64,000 nt of DNA from Ceriagrion tenellum (Eukaryota; Arthropoda; Insecta; Odonata; Coenagrionidae). The stretch covers positions 1,426,001-1,490,000 of the forward strand of contig OY720632.1 of the NCBI GenBank assembly GCA_963169105.1. The letters run 5' to 3'. A program made the translations under genes and the position numbers. This document shows, piece by piece, positions 1 through 10,566 of this stretch (the first letter of the stretch is position 1; each line of letters begins with the position of its first letter). Below the pieces are notes generated by a model. That model saw only the letters and a program-made list of their open reading frames with translations. It was not told where the DNA came from and made no database searches.

Positions 1-1690
1 TCTTGCCTGGCATGAACAGCTTTCATTACCTAGGCACATTAGAGACTAGTCACAGTAACATATGAGCATGCAATCAGAACCGACCGGAGGCCAGAAACTG
101 TCTCTACTATGCCAATTTAAATAATTCATCAGGGGTACAACCCTTACACTTAAGCTATACATGACATTATCATGGCCAAAATGTGATGCAAGAATATGAA
201 ACTAGGAAAGTGGCTCTGGTGGAAAACACAAAGCTCAGCACCGTCCAGAAATGGATCCCCCGCTGAATATATGGTGTGGCATGTGGCCAAGAATGGAGAA
301 GATGAGGAAATAGATAGGCTGATTTACAGAAAAAACAGTGGAAAGCAACCACCCAGTCCATGCCAAGGTCCACACCAGGCTGTAACTCCACCAGAGTGAG
401 AGGGTGAGAATGAGTTCAAATGCCATAATCAAGGTTTGTGAATTTTCAGAGAGAACTGAGACCATGGCTGACGAGAGACATTCCCTTGGATTTGTCGGTT
501 AATCTGTCCACCTAGGGAGAAATGATCTGAGGTGGTCATTTAGATTCCTGAAATGAGTTCAGTGTGTTTCTCAGGCCATAGTGTGGGTGCTCATCTTCAG
601 AGGCTGTTATCTGGTTTCTGAATACTGCTGAGCTCACTGGGATTCATTTAGAAAGGGGTCTTGGGGTTGCCTTTGGCAATATTCAGTCCGTGGAAAACTA
701 CTGATATTGGATCGTACAAGGCGGCTGTTGGTGACCAAAGAGATTGACACAGGGTGGTCACATGGTGACACGAAGCCATGGTTTCTGGGGCACGAGGGAG
801 GAGGAGAAGATGAGCGGCAGTCTTGAGAAGGCGAGAATTAGAGGAGACATCGCGTGATGGATGTTAATGATGCAGACAAAACAATTATTATTTTAAATTG
901 GAGTAAAATTGCCACAATAGTGTCACAGCTTTCTGCCCATTAGTCCCAGATTCATGAGGTAATTTCCATTTTACTGATTCATCATACTCTAACGCTTTCT
1001 GTTACGCACTGACAGTCAGCTGGTGCTGTGGCCAGTCTTTAAGGTGCTCTTGTCAAAACTATGTTGAATTGAATGCGTGGGATCAAAGCTCTCTGATGAT
1101 TATTTTTCCTTGGTCGAATAGGATTCAGAAAAAAACAAAAGCCTTATCTCGCAAGTGCACAATAGAAACTACAGTTTTTTTTCGCTGTCAACCTGGATTT
1201 CCTGAATTTTCAACTGAACCTTTAGAGATAGTTTTATGACAATTGTGGAATTCTATGCTTTGCCCGGAAACAGATTCACAGGTAGAAGGAATGTCATTGG
1301 CAGATAATTTTCTGATTTTGATATCCAAGGATACTTCTTGGGGAAGAGACAGCTCTGATCAGTTGTGGGAATTTCTGGAGGCCGCTTGCGGTAGACAAAG
1401 ATGTTAATATTTATCATTAAGCAATGTGATTAATTTGAATTTCCTAGACATTGTGCTCAAAGGCACATATTTTTACTCAGTTTTTCCTTCAATTGTGAAG
1501 GGTCTACAGCAAGCGTAGAGATGAAAGCACGTGACAAGGGTATTGAAAAGATGCTTGTAAATAGCAAATATGGAACGACATATTTAAAGAAGCGATTCCA
1601 GGGAGAGAAAGAAATTCCATTTCAGGAAAGGAAAATTATAGGATAATGAAAAAGAAATATTTCCTTTCCCAAACCACGTTTATTTAAATT
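1..1690 (+). mobile_element. Left copy of a DDE DNA transposon (inverted-repeat arm, cut by window start)
   Basis: This stretch is the reverse complement of 14127-15825 with scattered single-base changes; position 1 pairs with 15825 and 1690 with 14127. It continues past the window start, so the true terminus is not seen. No coding sequence is convincing: short ORFs here recur on the opposite strand in the other copy. It joins directly to a transposase remnant at 1697-1770, which supports reading it as the non-coding flank of the same transposon whose longer copy lies at 11963-15825. Confidence 0.85.
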
Positions 1691-1696
1691 ATGAGA

Positions 1697-1770
1697 TGTG
1701 ATAAGAATGTGTGAAGCTAACGATATTACATTTCTGCGTCTTCATCCAAATGCTACTCAGATCCTCCAAA
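1697..1770 (+). pseudogene. DDE transposase remnant (Tigger/jerky type), left copy
   Basis: The plus strand translates to a short piece containing RMCEANDIT and LHPNATQILQ, the region just before the third acidic residue in CENP-B/Tigger/jerky transposases. The same peptide, slightly different, is encoded on the minus strand at 11990-12075. Homology stops on both sides: upstream about 2 kb present in the other copy is missing, and downstream the two copies diverge. It is a relic of one exon-sized block, not a gene. Confidence 0.75.
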
Positions 1771-2170
1771 ACATACGTCTCTACATGGTGACACCTCCTA
1801 GGAATCAATTGTGAACATAGGATAAACCAGAAATGAAACTTTACTTCAAAGTTCCAGCGTTCAAACGACGACATTCTGTGCGGTTACGAATAACATGGAA
1901 CGGTAGAATTTAATGAGTAAACGCAACTCAGCGACTGTCGCGCCACGCTGCGCTCAAAAGTGGAAATAGTGCAATGGCGTGCGGGAAAACCGGCACCTCA
2001 AGCTTTGAAAATTTCTTATTTAACGTACATTACTCATTCCCTCAAAATTAAATTATCACTAGATACCGGCATCTTTCTAGTTTTTGTCACACAAATTTCG
2101 CGGCGATACGTTATATGGAAAGGGTCGAAAACAAATTTTCAAAGGTGTGTGACGGAAGCAGACATTTACC
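1771..2170. other. No gene seen; spacer between transposon relic and satellite
   Basis: I see no domain, RNA gene or repeat boundary here apart from the start of the satellite at its right edge. A short plus-strand ORF runs through 1960-2181 but has no recognisable motif. Confidence 0.5.
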
Positions 2171-3577
2171 GCGACCACTAACGCCAATAAAGTAGAACCA
2201 AAAGATTAACCCTCGCGGACATCACAAAATCTCAATAAATAACTGAAAAAATATCTAATTAGGTAGTTTCAAACCTTACATCCGGGTAACCGACCAGACG
2301 TTAAAAGGGCCGAATCGCGTTCCAGGTTCCCGAGCAGCCGTATGCAAGCCTTTTGGGAGCCACAGATCCAGACAATTGCCGCGCCTTCAAAGAAAAGTAT
2401 ATGACGTTATTTAAGGGTTAACCCACCGGTGAAAGCGCTCATCGGCATCATACGAGTACATATCACCACCGACTACATACACGCAATTGGATAACCATAA
2501 AAACATTCCATTAGGAAATTAACGGTTACCTCGAATACTAGCAATTCATGTTGGTAATGAGTTTCATTTGAAGCGACCACTAACACCAATAAAGTAGAAC
2601 CAAAAGATTAACCCTCGCGGACATCACAAAATCTCTACAAATAAACTGAAAAAATATGTAATTAGGTAGTTTCAAACCTTACATCCGGGTAACCGACCAG
2701 ACGTTAAAAGGGCCGAATCGCGTTCCAGGTTCCCGAGCAGCCGTATGCAAGCCTTTTGGGAGCCTCAGGCCACAGATCCAGACAATTGCCGCGCCTTCAA
2801 AGAAAAGTATAAGACGTTATTTAAGGGTTAACCCACCGGTGAAAGCGCTCATCGGCATCATACGAGTACATATCACCACCGACTACATACACGCAATTGG
2901 ATAACCATAAAAACATTCCATTAGGAAATTAACGGTTACCTCGAATACTAGCAATTCATGTTGGTAATGAGTTTCATTTGAAGCGACCACTAACACCAAT
3001 AAAGTAGAACCAAAAGATTAACCCTCGCGGACATCACAAAATCTCAATAAATAACTGAAAAAATATCTAATTAGGTAGTTTCAAACCTTACATCCGGGTA
3101 ACCGACCAGACGTTAAAAGGGCCGAATCGCGTTCCAGGTTCCCGAGCAGCCGTAAGCAAGCCTTTTGGGAGCCACAGATCCAGACAATTGCCGCGCCTTC
3201 AAAGAAAAGTATAAGATGTTATTTAAGGGTTAACCCACCGGTGAAAGCGCTCACCGGCATCATACGAGTACATATCACCACCGACTACATGCACGCATTT
3301 GGACAACCATAAAAACATTCCATTAGGAAATTAACGGTTACCTCGAATACTAGCAATTCATGCTGGTAATGAGTTTCATTTGAAGCGACCACTAACACCA
3401 ATACAGTAGAACCAAAAGGTTAACCCTCGCGGACATCACAAAATCTCAATAAATAAACTGAAAAAATATCTAATTAGGTAGTTTCAAACCTTACATCCGG
3501 GTAACCGACCAGACGTTTAAAGGGCTGAATCGCGTTCGAGGTTCCCGAGCAGCCGTATGTAAGCCTTTTGGGAGCCT
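2171..3577 (+). repeat. Tandem satellite, 402/410-bp unit, about 3.5 copies
   Basis: The marker GCGACCACTAAC recurs at 2171, 2573, 2983 and 3385, giving periods of 402, 410 and 402 bases. Copies are very similar, differing by point changes and small indels. Copy 2, and the partial copy 4, carry a 7-base TCAGGCC insertion (GGGAGCC to GGGAGCCTCAGGCC) absent from copies 1 and 3; a further one-base indel explains the rest of the 410-base period. The array stops inside copy 4 where a small inverted-repeat element begins. No ORF spans a unit. Confidence 0.9.
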
Positions 3578-3843
3578 CAGGCCACAAGTTATAGTTTCAC
3601 GTCGTATAGCCACGTCTTTTGGTTCACGAAACAAATTTCAAAGTGAAAATATCAAAGAAAAGAGAACTTTCGCTACACATCGTCTTCCGTCCCATTTGCG
3701 GTGTTGAATAGCCTGAGATCAGCGGGATAAATAGGTAGTGAGCATTTCGTCCGCAAAGAAAGCGCCAGTGTTGGGTTAGCGATCATGCGACACATAGGCC
3801 AACACGGTGAGACGGTGATTTTGAAAGTATAACTTGTGGCCTG
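3578..3843. mobile_element. 266-bp MITE-like element with 16-bp terminal inverted repeats
   Basis: It starts CAGGCCACAAGTTATA and ends with the exact reverse complement, TATAACTTGTGGCCTG. The interior has no coding potential. It lies exactly where the satellite switches from direct to inverted orientation. No target-site duplication is evident, and the first bases are shared with a 7-base indel in satellite copies 2 and 4, so the left border is uncertain by a few bases. Confidence 0.7.
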
Positions 3844-3860
3844 AAGCATATAATCTTTGC

Positions 3861-4204
3861 CTTTTAACGTCTGGTCGGTTACCCGGATGTTAGGTTTGAA
3901 ACTACCTAATTAGTTATTTTTTCAGTTTATTTATTGAGATTTTGTGATGTCCGCGAGGGTTAACCTTTTGGTTCTACTTTATTGGTGTTAGTGGTCGCTT
4001 CAAATGAAACTCATTACCAGCGTGAATTGCTAGTATTCGAGGTAACCGTTAATTTCCTAATGGAATGTTTTTATGGTTGTCCAATTGCGTGCATGTAGTC
4101 GGTGGTGATATGTACTCGTATGATGCCGGTGAGCGCTTTCACCGGTGGGTTAACCCTTAAATAACGTCTTATCCTTTTCTTTGAAGGCGCGGCAATTGTC
4201 TGGA
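3861..4204 (-). repeat. Inverted partial copy of the satellite unit
   Basis: This is the reverse complement of about 344 bases of the 402-base unit, from the CCAGACGTTAAAAGG segment back through GCGACCACTAAC to the CCAGACAATTGCC segment, at high identity. It faces the direct array across the 266-bp MITE. Confidence 0.85.
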
Positions 4205-4430
4205 TGGTCCGTCCAAGGCGGTCGTACGTCGAGTTGGTTTTGATACGGAAACTTGGACGAAGAGAGACGTTAATCCCGATTGCCTACTGCAGTTTGAAGT
4301 TGTAGAAGAGGTAACAGATTATGGTTATTTGTGTGATGGTAATATAAGTTGTGATGACGTAGGTTGTACTGGAGAACCAAGTCTGGATTGTCGCTCATGT
4401 AAAACGCATTGGAATTCTTCAGTATCGTAG
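4185..4430 (+). CDS. Unrecognised Cys-rich open frame without an ATG (possible exon)
   Basis: One frame stays open from the end of the inverted satellite copy to a TAG at 4428-4430, about 81 codons, with no ATG start. The second half is rich in cysteine (spacing resembling C-DGNIS-C-DDVG-C and C-RS-C) and acidic residues, unusual for random A+T-rich DNA. I do not recognise the family. It could be a terminal exon of a mobile-element gene or chance. Confidence 0.25.
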   Translation, partial: RRGNCLDGPSKAVVRRVGFDTETWTKRDVNPDCLLQFEVVEEVTDYGYLCDGNISCDDVGCTGEPSLDCRSCKTHWNSSVS

Positions 4431-5479
4431 AGCTTTCGAATGCGCTCAGTGGGAGAAATGGCAATGAGACGCAATCTATATGGTCACTATTAAATAAGTT
4501 AAAAAAATAATTTCTAATAATGCGATTGAAAATGTTAATTAAATTTTCTATTAGGTGATTCGTACTATTTTAGCCATTTTGTCTTAGCTGACGTCATATG
4601 GTAGTTTTTTAAACTTCACCAAGTTTGACTGCCTCACTGATCGCCCTCACCAAGAGGAGTTTTGCTCCCTGATAAATTGTTTATTGAGCTTTCCAATCTC
4701 TATTACTGTATCTTATGCTCCCTCATAAATTTCAGCCCCACCCGGCTTTCTCCCTTCATCCTTTTCCATGTTCTCTTCTCAGAGGCCCATTGTAGGAACT
4801 CTTCCAAAGTGATCAGGACATGGATGAAGGGCAGAACTACTGAAGAGCAACCTGGAGAAGCTATAATGTTTGAATATCGTATCCATCCTCTGTCACCATC
4901 AAGCTGCAGAATTACAGCTGCTTCGTGTTGGGGGGGGGGGGGGGGGAGGGAATGGGAGGCTCCCCTCCAACCCCTGGAAAAATAGGTAAAATGGTAGTCA
5001 AGAGGTATTCCATACCCTCAGAAAGTAGCATTCTGCCACCTTCCCCTCTCCCCCCCCCCATCAAAGAATAACCTTAATCAGTCTCCATGATATCCCCTGC
5101 CCTACCCCCGATGAGGCAGAATTTCTTTAGTATGGGGAAGATTAACCATTCTTTATACATTCCTGCTCTCCTCAGTGTCTCTTTTTTACTGTGAATTTTC
5201 ACAATGTTTTTTTCACTATATTTCTTCTTAATTGGTATACATAGTCTTTGTGGATCAAATATTAGTATAGAAGTTCATTTTACAAATTGTATTTGTAGCT
5301 GATAAGATTCAGTGCACCTGTGAGGGTCAAAATGGCAATGCTATAATAATTTTACTAAATAAATATTTTCATTGCCAACATATTGTTTTAGTCTATGAAG
5401 GTTGCTTTCGGGTATTGCTGCATTTTATTCGTTTTTTAAAACTCGAGTGTTTTTCTCTCTTCGTACTGGAAGCATCATC
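4431..5479. other. No gene seen; contains a 17-base G run
   Basis: A homopolymer of 17 G lies at 4930-4946, followed by A and GGG, with a C-rich patch near 5048-5058. Open frames crossing it (for example 4662-4985) depend on the G run for glycines and show no motif. Confidence 0.5.
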
Positions 5480-7130
5480 TAGAGAATGAGTGCTAACCAG
5501 CTTCAGCATGGTCTTATATAGAAGCATCAATGTTCATTGCACCATTGTTGGGCCGATTTGAATCTTGTGCGGGAGACATTAGCCATTGGGCTTTTGCAGG
5601 AGCCAGGAACCCCTTCCAAACCTGGCTCAGGTTGCATCCATCCTCCCTGTTGAAGTAATTTGGCCTTTAGGCTATTTCTATGGCCTTACAAATTAAGCGT
5701 GGATGGTATTCTTGCGAATTAAGCATGGATGGTATTCTTGCATCTTGGCCAAGACCACTGTTTTGTCGAACATAATCTTATGTCCGGGACTCAAGGTGGA
5801 ATGTTCGTCGACCACCTGTGTGTCCTATTTATACAGTTCCATTTCTGATGTGCTCTTTTAGCCTGTGGGAGATGGCTTGTTTGCTGTGCCCCTCGTAGCT
5901 TCTGCCGCCGTGGCACGGAACCTTGTACACACCCATAGATTGAAGGGGAGAATGGCTATCATTTGGTGTGGGTAGGATATTTGTATTCTTCTTCACCTTG
6001 TAGAAGAAAGTCAAGATGTTTCTTCTCTGCAGTATTTTAGCAATTCTGTCAGTGACAAAGGAGATGTAGGAAAGTTTTGTGTGCACCAATGGTGTCATTT
6101 TATGGTCGTCCTCATTATGTTATTGTTGACTTTTTTTCATTGCCCTTTTTATGCATGAGGTGCTGTAGAAATTTCCTTTGAGAGCCCACATCAGGTGATT
6201 CATTTCTTTGTCGAGATTCAGACACAATTCTGATGCGGTGGCTTAAGGTTTTAATAGTGCGAGACTTCTGCATTGGATGGTGATGGGACACAGAATTCAA
6301 ATATAAATTGGTTGTGTTTTCTTTTGGTAGACCAAATGTCCAAGGCTTCCATCTATTCTCGTTTTCACCGGGACATCTAAAAATGGCTGACTGCCTCCTT
6401 CTTCCATCTCTTTCGTAACTTTAATATCTGGATGGATACTGTTGAGGTGTTTTTGAAACACCTCCAGCTTCTCCTTTCATTGTGACGTGATCACAGAAGT
6501 GTTATCATATGTCTTAAGCAGCGTGATGGTTTTTCTACAGAGGAGTACAGTGTCTTCTTTTCAGAAAACTCCATATAGAAATTTGCTTTTTAGAAGGCAG
6601 AATTCAGCCAGTTTTGGATAGTCCCTTGGCAGTCCATCTTCGGTTAGATTTTTTAGAATCTCTACCGAATCAGGGAGAGGAACTTCGGTGCACAGTAACA
6701 CTGCATAAAAACTGACTATTAGGTCATCTTTAGTCACTCATAGATCCTTTAGAATTTCAATGAAATGTGCCGTGTTTTTGAAGAAAGAGTCAGTACCACT
6801 GATGAATTCTTGAATGCCTATAGATATGTATTGGGCCATTTTGTATGGCGGTGATTCAATGGTTTTTTTCAATTGGCCTCAAAGGGGCTTGTTAGTTGTG
6901 TACTTTTGGCAGACTATATAAACGAGGAGCTTTAGATGCAGAAGGCATTGATTTCCAGTGCTCTTCTTTGGGAATTGAATAAGTTTTGATTAATTCTGTT
7001 ACTTTCAGCTCAATTTTGGCTGTTGGTTCTTTATTGAGCCTCTCTTATGTTTCCACATCCAAAAGGGAGACGGCTATCTTGTCATACTCCTCCTTCGTAA
7101 TATTAAACGATGTTCTCATTAGATTTAATC
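5480..7130 (-). pseudogene. Penelope-like retroelement: reverse transcriptase plus GIY-YIG endonuclease, decayed
   Basis: Read on the minus strand, the segment shows the Penelope order: an APRLYSLPKVH block and PLRPI (about 6880-6920), an RT motif VSFYAVLL (about 6710), a connector with PFLDVPVK and HHPMQKSRTIKTL, then a GIY-YIG nuclease with GVYKVPC (about 5920) and RLKEH, and a tail with EHSTLSPGHKIMF and NREDG-like residues. The RT aspartate expected in the VSFD motif is Tyr, and YIG is altered to YEG. Several frameshifts and stops separate the blocks, so this is a dead copy. The 5' end is missing at about 7130. Confidence 0.88.
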
Positions 7131-7964
7131 TAATTTAAGGGTAACAGTTCAGCAGTTGTCAAAGTTAATTTATGTACTTTGGAAGATCATAGTACTATGT
7201 AGCTAAATGTCATGCCTTGTGTTCAGCTGCGTCCAAATGAAGGAACCCTTTCAGGATGGTGATCGTCAGGGAAAACCTGGAATTGTCAGGGAATTTTGAA
7301 TTTCTGGAAAGGTCAGAGAATACTCATAACAGTCAGGGAGAAACTGGAATAGGAATCCCGGTTATTTTTCTACTATTGCATTTATCCCGTCTTTCCTGCC
7401 CTTCATTTCACCAACTAAAACTAACGTCCATCGCTGGCGTGCAGGGAATGAGCCCCATTAATTCGTGGAGTATTCAGTTATGAATATAAGTTATTTAGTG
7501 TTGAATGGGAAGAAAAATGTATCTTTTTTGTGTATCCTTATTACGATATTTGCCTAGTTGTGTTAAAAGTCATGATCACAATGTATTACGCTCATCACTA
7601 GGAATTCGAGGCTATGTTGTATGGAAAATTTTACCTCACATTTGTTTTATAACTTCCAAAATTCATGTCAAAAAGTAGCTGGAGCACACTAGCTAATAGA
7701 AAGTGCATGCTTGCAGTTCTGAAAATACGAGGTGATGATTAGAAAATATAAAGCTGCCGTATAAAATTTAATTCAGCAGAAAAAATATTCCAATAATTGG
7801 TGACCTTTTGGTGATCAGTGAGGGAAATTGGTAAATCCATCAGGGAAAAGTGAAGGAAATGTCAGGGAATTTGAAAATTGGATATCAGTATTGTTATATA
7901 AGACACAGAATTACAGAAAACCTCGAACCAACATTCATCAAGCTAAATGTGATATAAAGTAACA
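7131..7964. other. No gene seen; CAGGGAA-rich repeat-like stretch
   Basis: Between 7265 and 7880 the words TCAGGGAA, GTCAGGGAATTT and AGGGAAA recur in direct orientation near both edges, suggesting the two ends of an unclassified repeat. No coding motif was found. Confidence 0.4.
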
Positions 7965-8161
7965 CAGCAGATTCCGGTTTATTGGGCCACTGGTTATTTG
8001 GGGCAAGTCTTGAAGAACAGAACCCAATTGAAGAATATCCCTGTGTTATCTCCGCTTAATTAGGACATCATGCACTTAATTGGGCCATGCATTGATGACA
8101 TTGACTCTACACTTGCAAGGAAATGCAAATTTTTTCTTACCAGGAGACTGTTTCATGAATA

Positions 8162-9172
8162 TTAGGAAGGTACCGCCCGAGAAGGGCCGTCGGCGATATT
8201 GCGGGCTGAAGGTACGTAGGCCCACGTCACTTCCTGTGATGATGTGTCCTTTATTATATCGAAATACAGTTGTTGTAATGCAGGATTCATTCGATACAAA
8301 AGGCCGTTACCTTTATGTATTGTGTAAACGGACGTCATGTTATCTACAAACATTTCAATTTTAACGTAAGGTAAGTTAACATCATTTAACAAGTTTATAG
8401 TTTCTTTAAGTCCGATGAGAGCACTGTACATTTCTATTGCATTTGTATGCCACTCTGGGACAGGGAATTATCGGGATAGTCCCCACTGAAGAGTTACGAC
8501 CGCGCCTTGGGAAGGCGTGGCAGTCTGTAAACACTTGCCCTGTTTCTTTGGCTCTAGGAAGATACACACGCCTATTAAAGATGTCCATTTTGTTTAATTC
8601 TAGCCACCACCCGTTGTCTCTTCTATTAATGTGAGTGATGAGGAGCATTGGCAAACGAAGGATCCATGCTATCCACGCCATATAGCCGGCAGCTTTGGGG
8701 ATATCACGGGCCCTGAGCCTGGGGAGGATGGGTATTACTTGCTTAACTCGTCGCACAGCCTTAGTAGTGAGATGTACACTGAGGTCAGTTGTGTCCACAT
8801 GGATGCCAAGGTATTTAACACTTTTCCGAGGGATGAGAACAGATTTAAAAATTTTACTTATATACCAAAACGGTTATGCAAGAATTCTCTGATGGTATAC
8901 CCACAAAGCGGTTGAGCACTGTAAAGGAGCCAGTCATCGAGGTAGGCAATACTTTTACACGAGAACTTGCAGTTTACCAGTAATAACAAATCCTCTGCCC
9001 AACATTGTAGAATTGAGGGAGACAGCGGATGTCCCATGGGAAGCCTTGTGAAGGCATATGTCTTGTGACGATATCTTACTCCATAGTACTTCCAATGCCT
9101 GCAGTCAATTTGAAGTTGATAAAAGGGACACTTTAAATCGATTTTCACCATGTAAGAATTCTCAGGGATAGT
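8162..9172 (-). pseudogene. Retroelement reverse transcriptase and RNase H with YLDDWLL motif (DIRS-like)
   Basis: The minus strand encodes KIDLKCPFYQLQI, RLPMGHPLSPSILQ and SIAYLDDWLLYS (about 8925-8950), then a connection region (DTTDLSVH, GYMAWIAWILRLP) and an RNase H with FVDN and TWAYVPSARNIADGPSR near 8180-8260. YLDDWL rather than YxDDIL, with RNase H directly downstream, fits DIRS-type retrotransposons. No tyrosine recombinase or integrase is visible below 8162. Frame changes near 8860 and 9172 make it non-functional. Confidence 0.72.
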
Positions 9173-10290
9173 TGCTAGGGCTTAAGCCGGGGCTTTTTAA
9201 AATATTGGGTCCAAGGTGACAAATCCTGGATGAACCTGTGTTGGTTATTAGGCTTGGGGATAGTGAAGCATCTGAATGATTGCATACATGGCCATTCTAC
9301 CAGGATTCCGGCCTCACGAAATGCCCTGATAAAGTTATCCATAATTGAGGATGGGGTGGTCCGTTGAAAAATATTAGGGGAACCGGGAGGTTTTGGGAGG
9401 GATGCACCAATTTTTGAAATCACTTCATTGACCTTTTTGTGGCAGTGGAAGGGCTTAATGGGGTCGGCTACACTTATCTGTATTGCATTTAGGGCTTTCT
9501 CCTTGGGCGGTGTGTCGGGGAGGGCGATGTGGTCCGGAGTACTCTGGAGTTCCTCATCGCGTATCGGCGAGGGCTGCGGAGGCAATGCGTGGGAGATTTT
9601 CCATCTTTGGCCGTCGCTCTCTTGATCATCCTCGTCATCGTCCTCTGGCGTGTAATCCGTTTGGTAGTCACTGTCATGGGTGGAGGCCTCGTCGTCGCCG
9701 TTTTCGGAACCTTCGGAGTCTTCACCGCTGGTACTGCCTTCCGTGGGGATGCTGGTGGCGTCTTCTGGTTCACCGGATTCTGCCCAGCGGAGCAGCTCTT
9801 CTCCTGCGGAGTAGAGAGAGTCGTTGTCGGGCAACACTAGTTGGGGCAGTTCAGTTTGAGGTGTTGCCGCGTCGGTTACCCCAACCTCAGCTGCGACCTC
9901 GAGGCTGGGGTTGTCGAAAGGGCTGCAACTGTGATGGGGAGGGTGCGGGTGGAGGGGTCAGCACAAATCCTGGGGAAGGTGAAGATGATTGGTGTCGGCT
10001 GGAGGCGAAGGGCATCTGTCCAGCCTATGGTTGATACTGCTAGCATCATACAGGCACGGTTGTATAATGCTTAACGCTGCAGCTCTCTCAGGGTTTCGTA
10101 GGCTGGGGCCATGGTCAATATTAAGTTGATCTCGTGCTGATCCCTGCTTTTGAGTTTTGGTGAACTCGGGTTAGCTTTAAGTGCATTGAATAATTGCAGT
10201 ACCTCTTGGTTTTCCGGGGGTCCCATTCCGACAATGTTGGCTGGTAGCTACGCCGCAAATGTGGGTAGTATCGTCTAATTATCGTGGGTA
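9173..10290 (-). pseudogene. Retroelement gag-like/N-terminal region with acidic tract, upstream of the YLDDWL RT
   Basis: A 220-codon open frame (9175-9837) has a long Asp/Glu/Ser stretch, a Pro-rich linker, then SFRCFTIPKPNNQHRFIQD, the usual entry to a retroelement RT domain. Farther upstream (9840-10290), after a stop or shift, the minus strand gives a gag-like helical segment including PAYETLRELQR and NRACMMLA. The block runs straight into the RT piece across a frameshift near 9172, so both belong to one element. Base composition is more G+C-rich than the surroundings, consistent with a separate origin. Confidence 0.6.
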
Positions 10291-10566
10291 GTTTCATGAC
10301 TGTTTTTCATGCCAGGAGCATCCATCAAGCGTCACCTGAGACTGAGAGAAATATTTTCAACTAGACTTATAGAATTCCTGATGAATGTAAAAATCATTTT
10401 CGCTGATATATTGAGCCAATTGATAGTTTAATAACTTTTTACACTATGAATCTTATTTAGTCATCTTTCTTTCAACATTTGTTTATTCATACTTACAGGA
10501 TACTTTGCTTAATTGGGGCAAAGTGCGCGGGCCCTGATGTGTCCCAATTAACCGGAATCTACTGTA

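Larger units (their letters stand above)
7965..10564. mobile_element. Tigger/pogo-type element defined by terminal inverted repeats, filled by a retroelement
   Basis: The left end reads CAGCAGATTCCGGTTTATTG and the right end is the inverse of CAGTAGATTCCGGTTAATTG, the CAGTAGA-type terminus of pogo/Tigger elements. The right flank is TA; the left flank is CA, one change from TA. No Tigger transposase is seen inside; most of the interior is a minus-strand retroelement (about 8162-10290). It is therefore read as a non-autonomous Tigger that received a retroelement insertion. Confidence 0.65.

Noticed and set aside
196..465. Short ORFs repeated at 15361-15656
   Set aside because: They are duplicated only because the transposon arm is; no domain and no selection evidence.
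2171..3577. CRISPR-like array or tandem gene array
   Set aside because: Units are 402-410 bases with no spacer/repeat structure, no ORF per unit, and the context is eukaryotic.
4662..4985. 107-codon frame with a Gly run
   Set aside because: The Gly run comes from the 17-base G homopolymer; nothing else supports coding.
9483..10034. 183-codon plus-strand Arg-rich frame
   Set aside because: Antisense shadow of the acidic gag-like frame on the minus strand; Asp/Glu codons read as Arg/Val in reverse.
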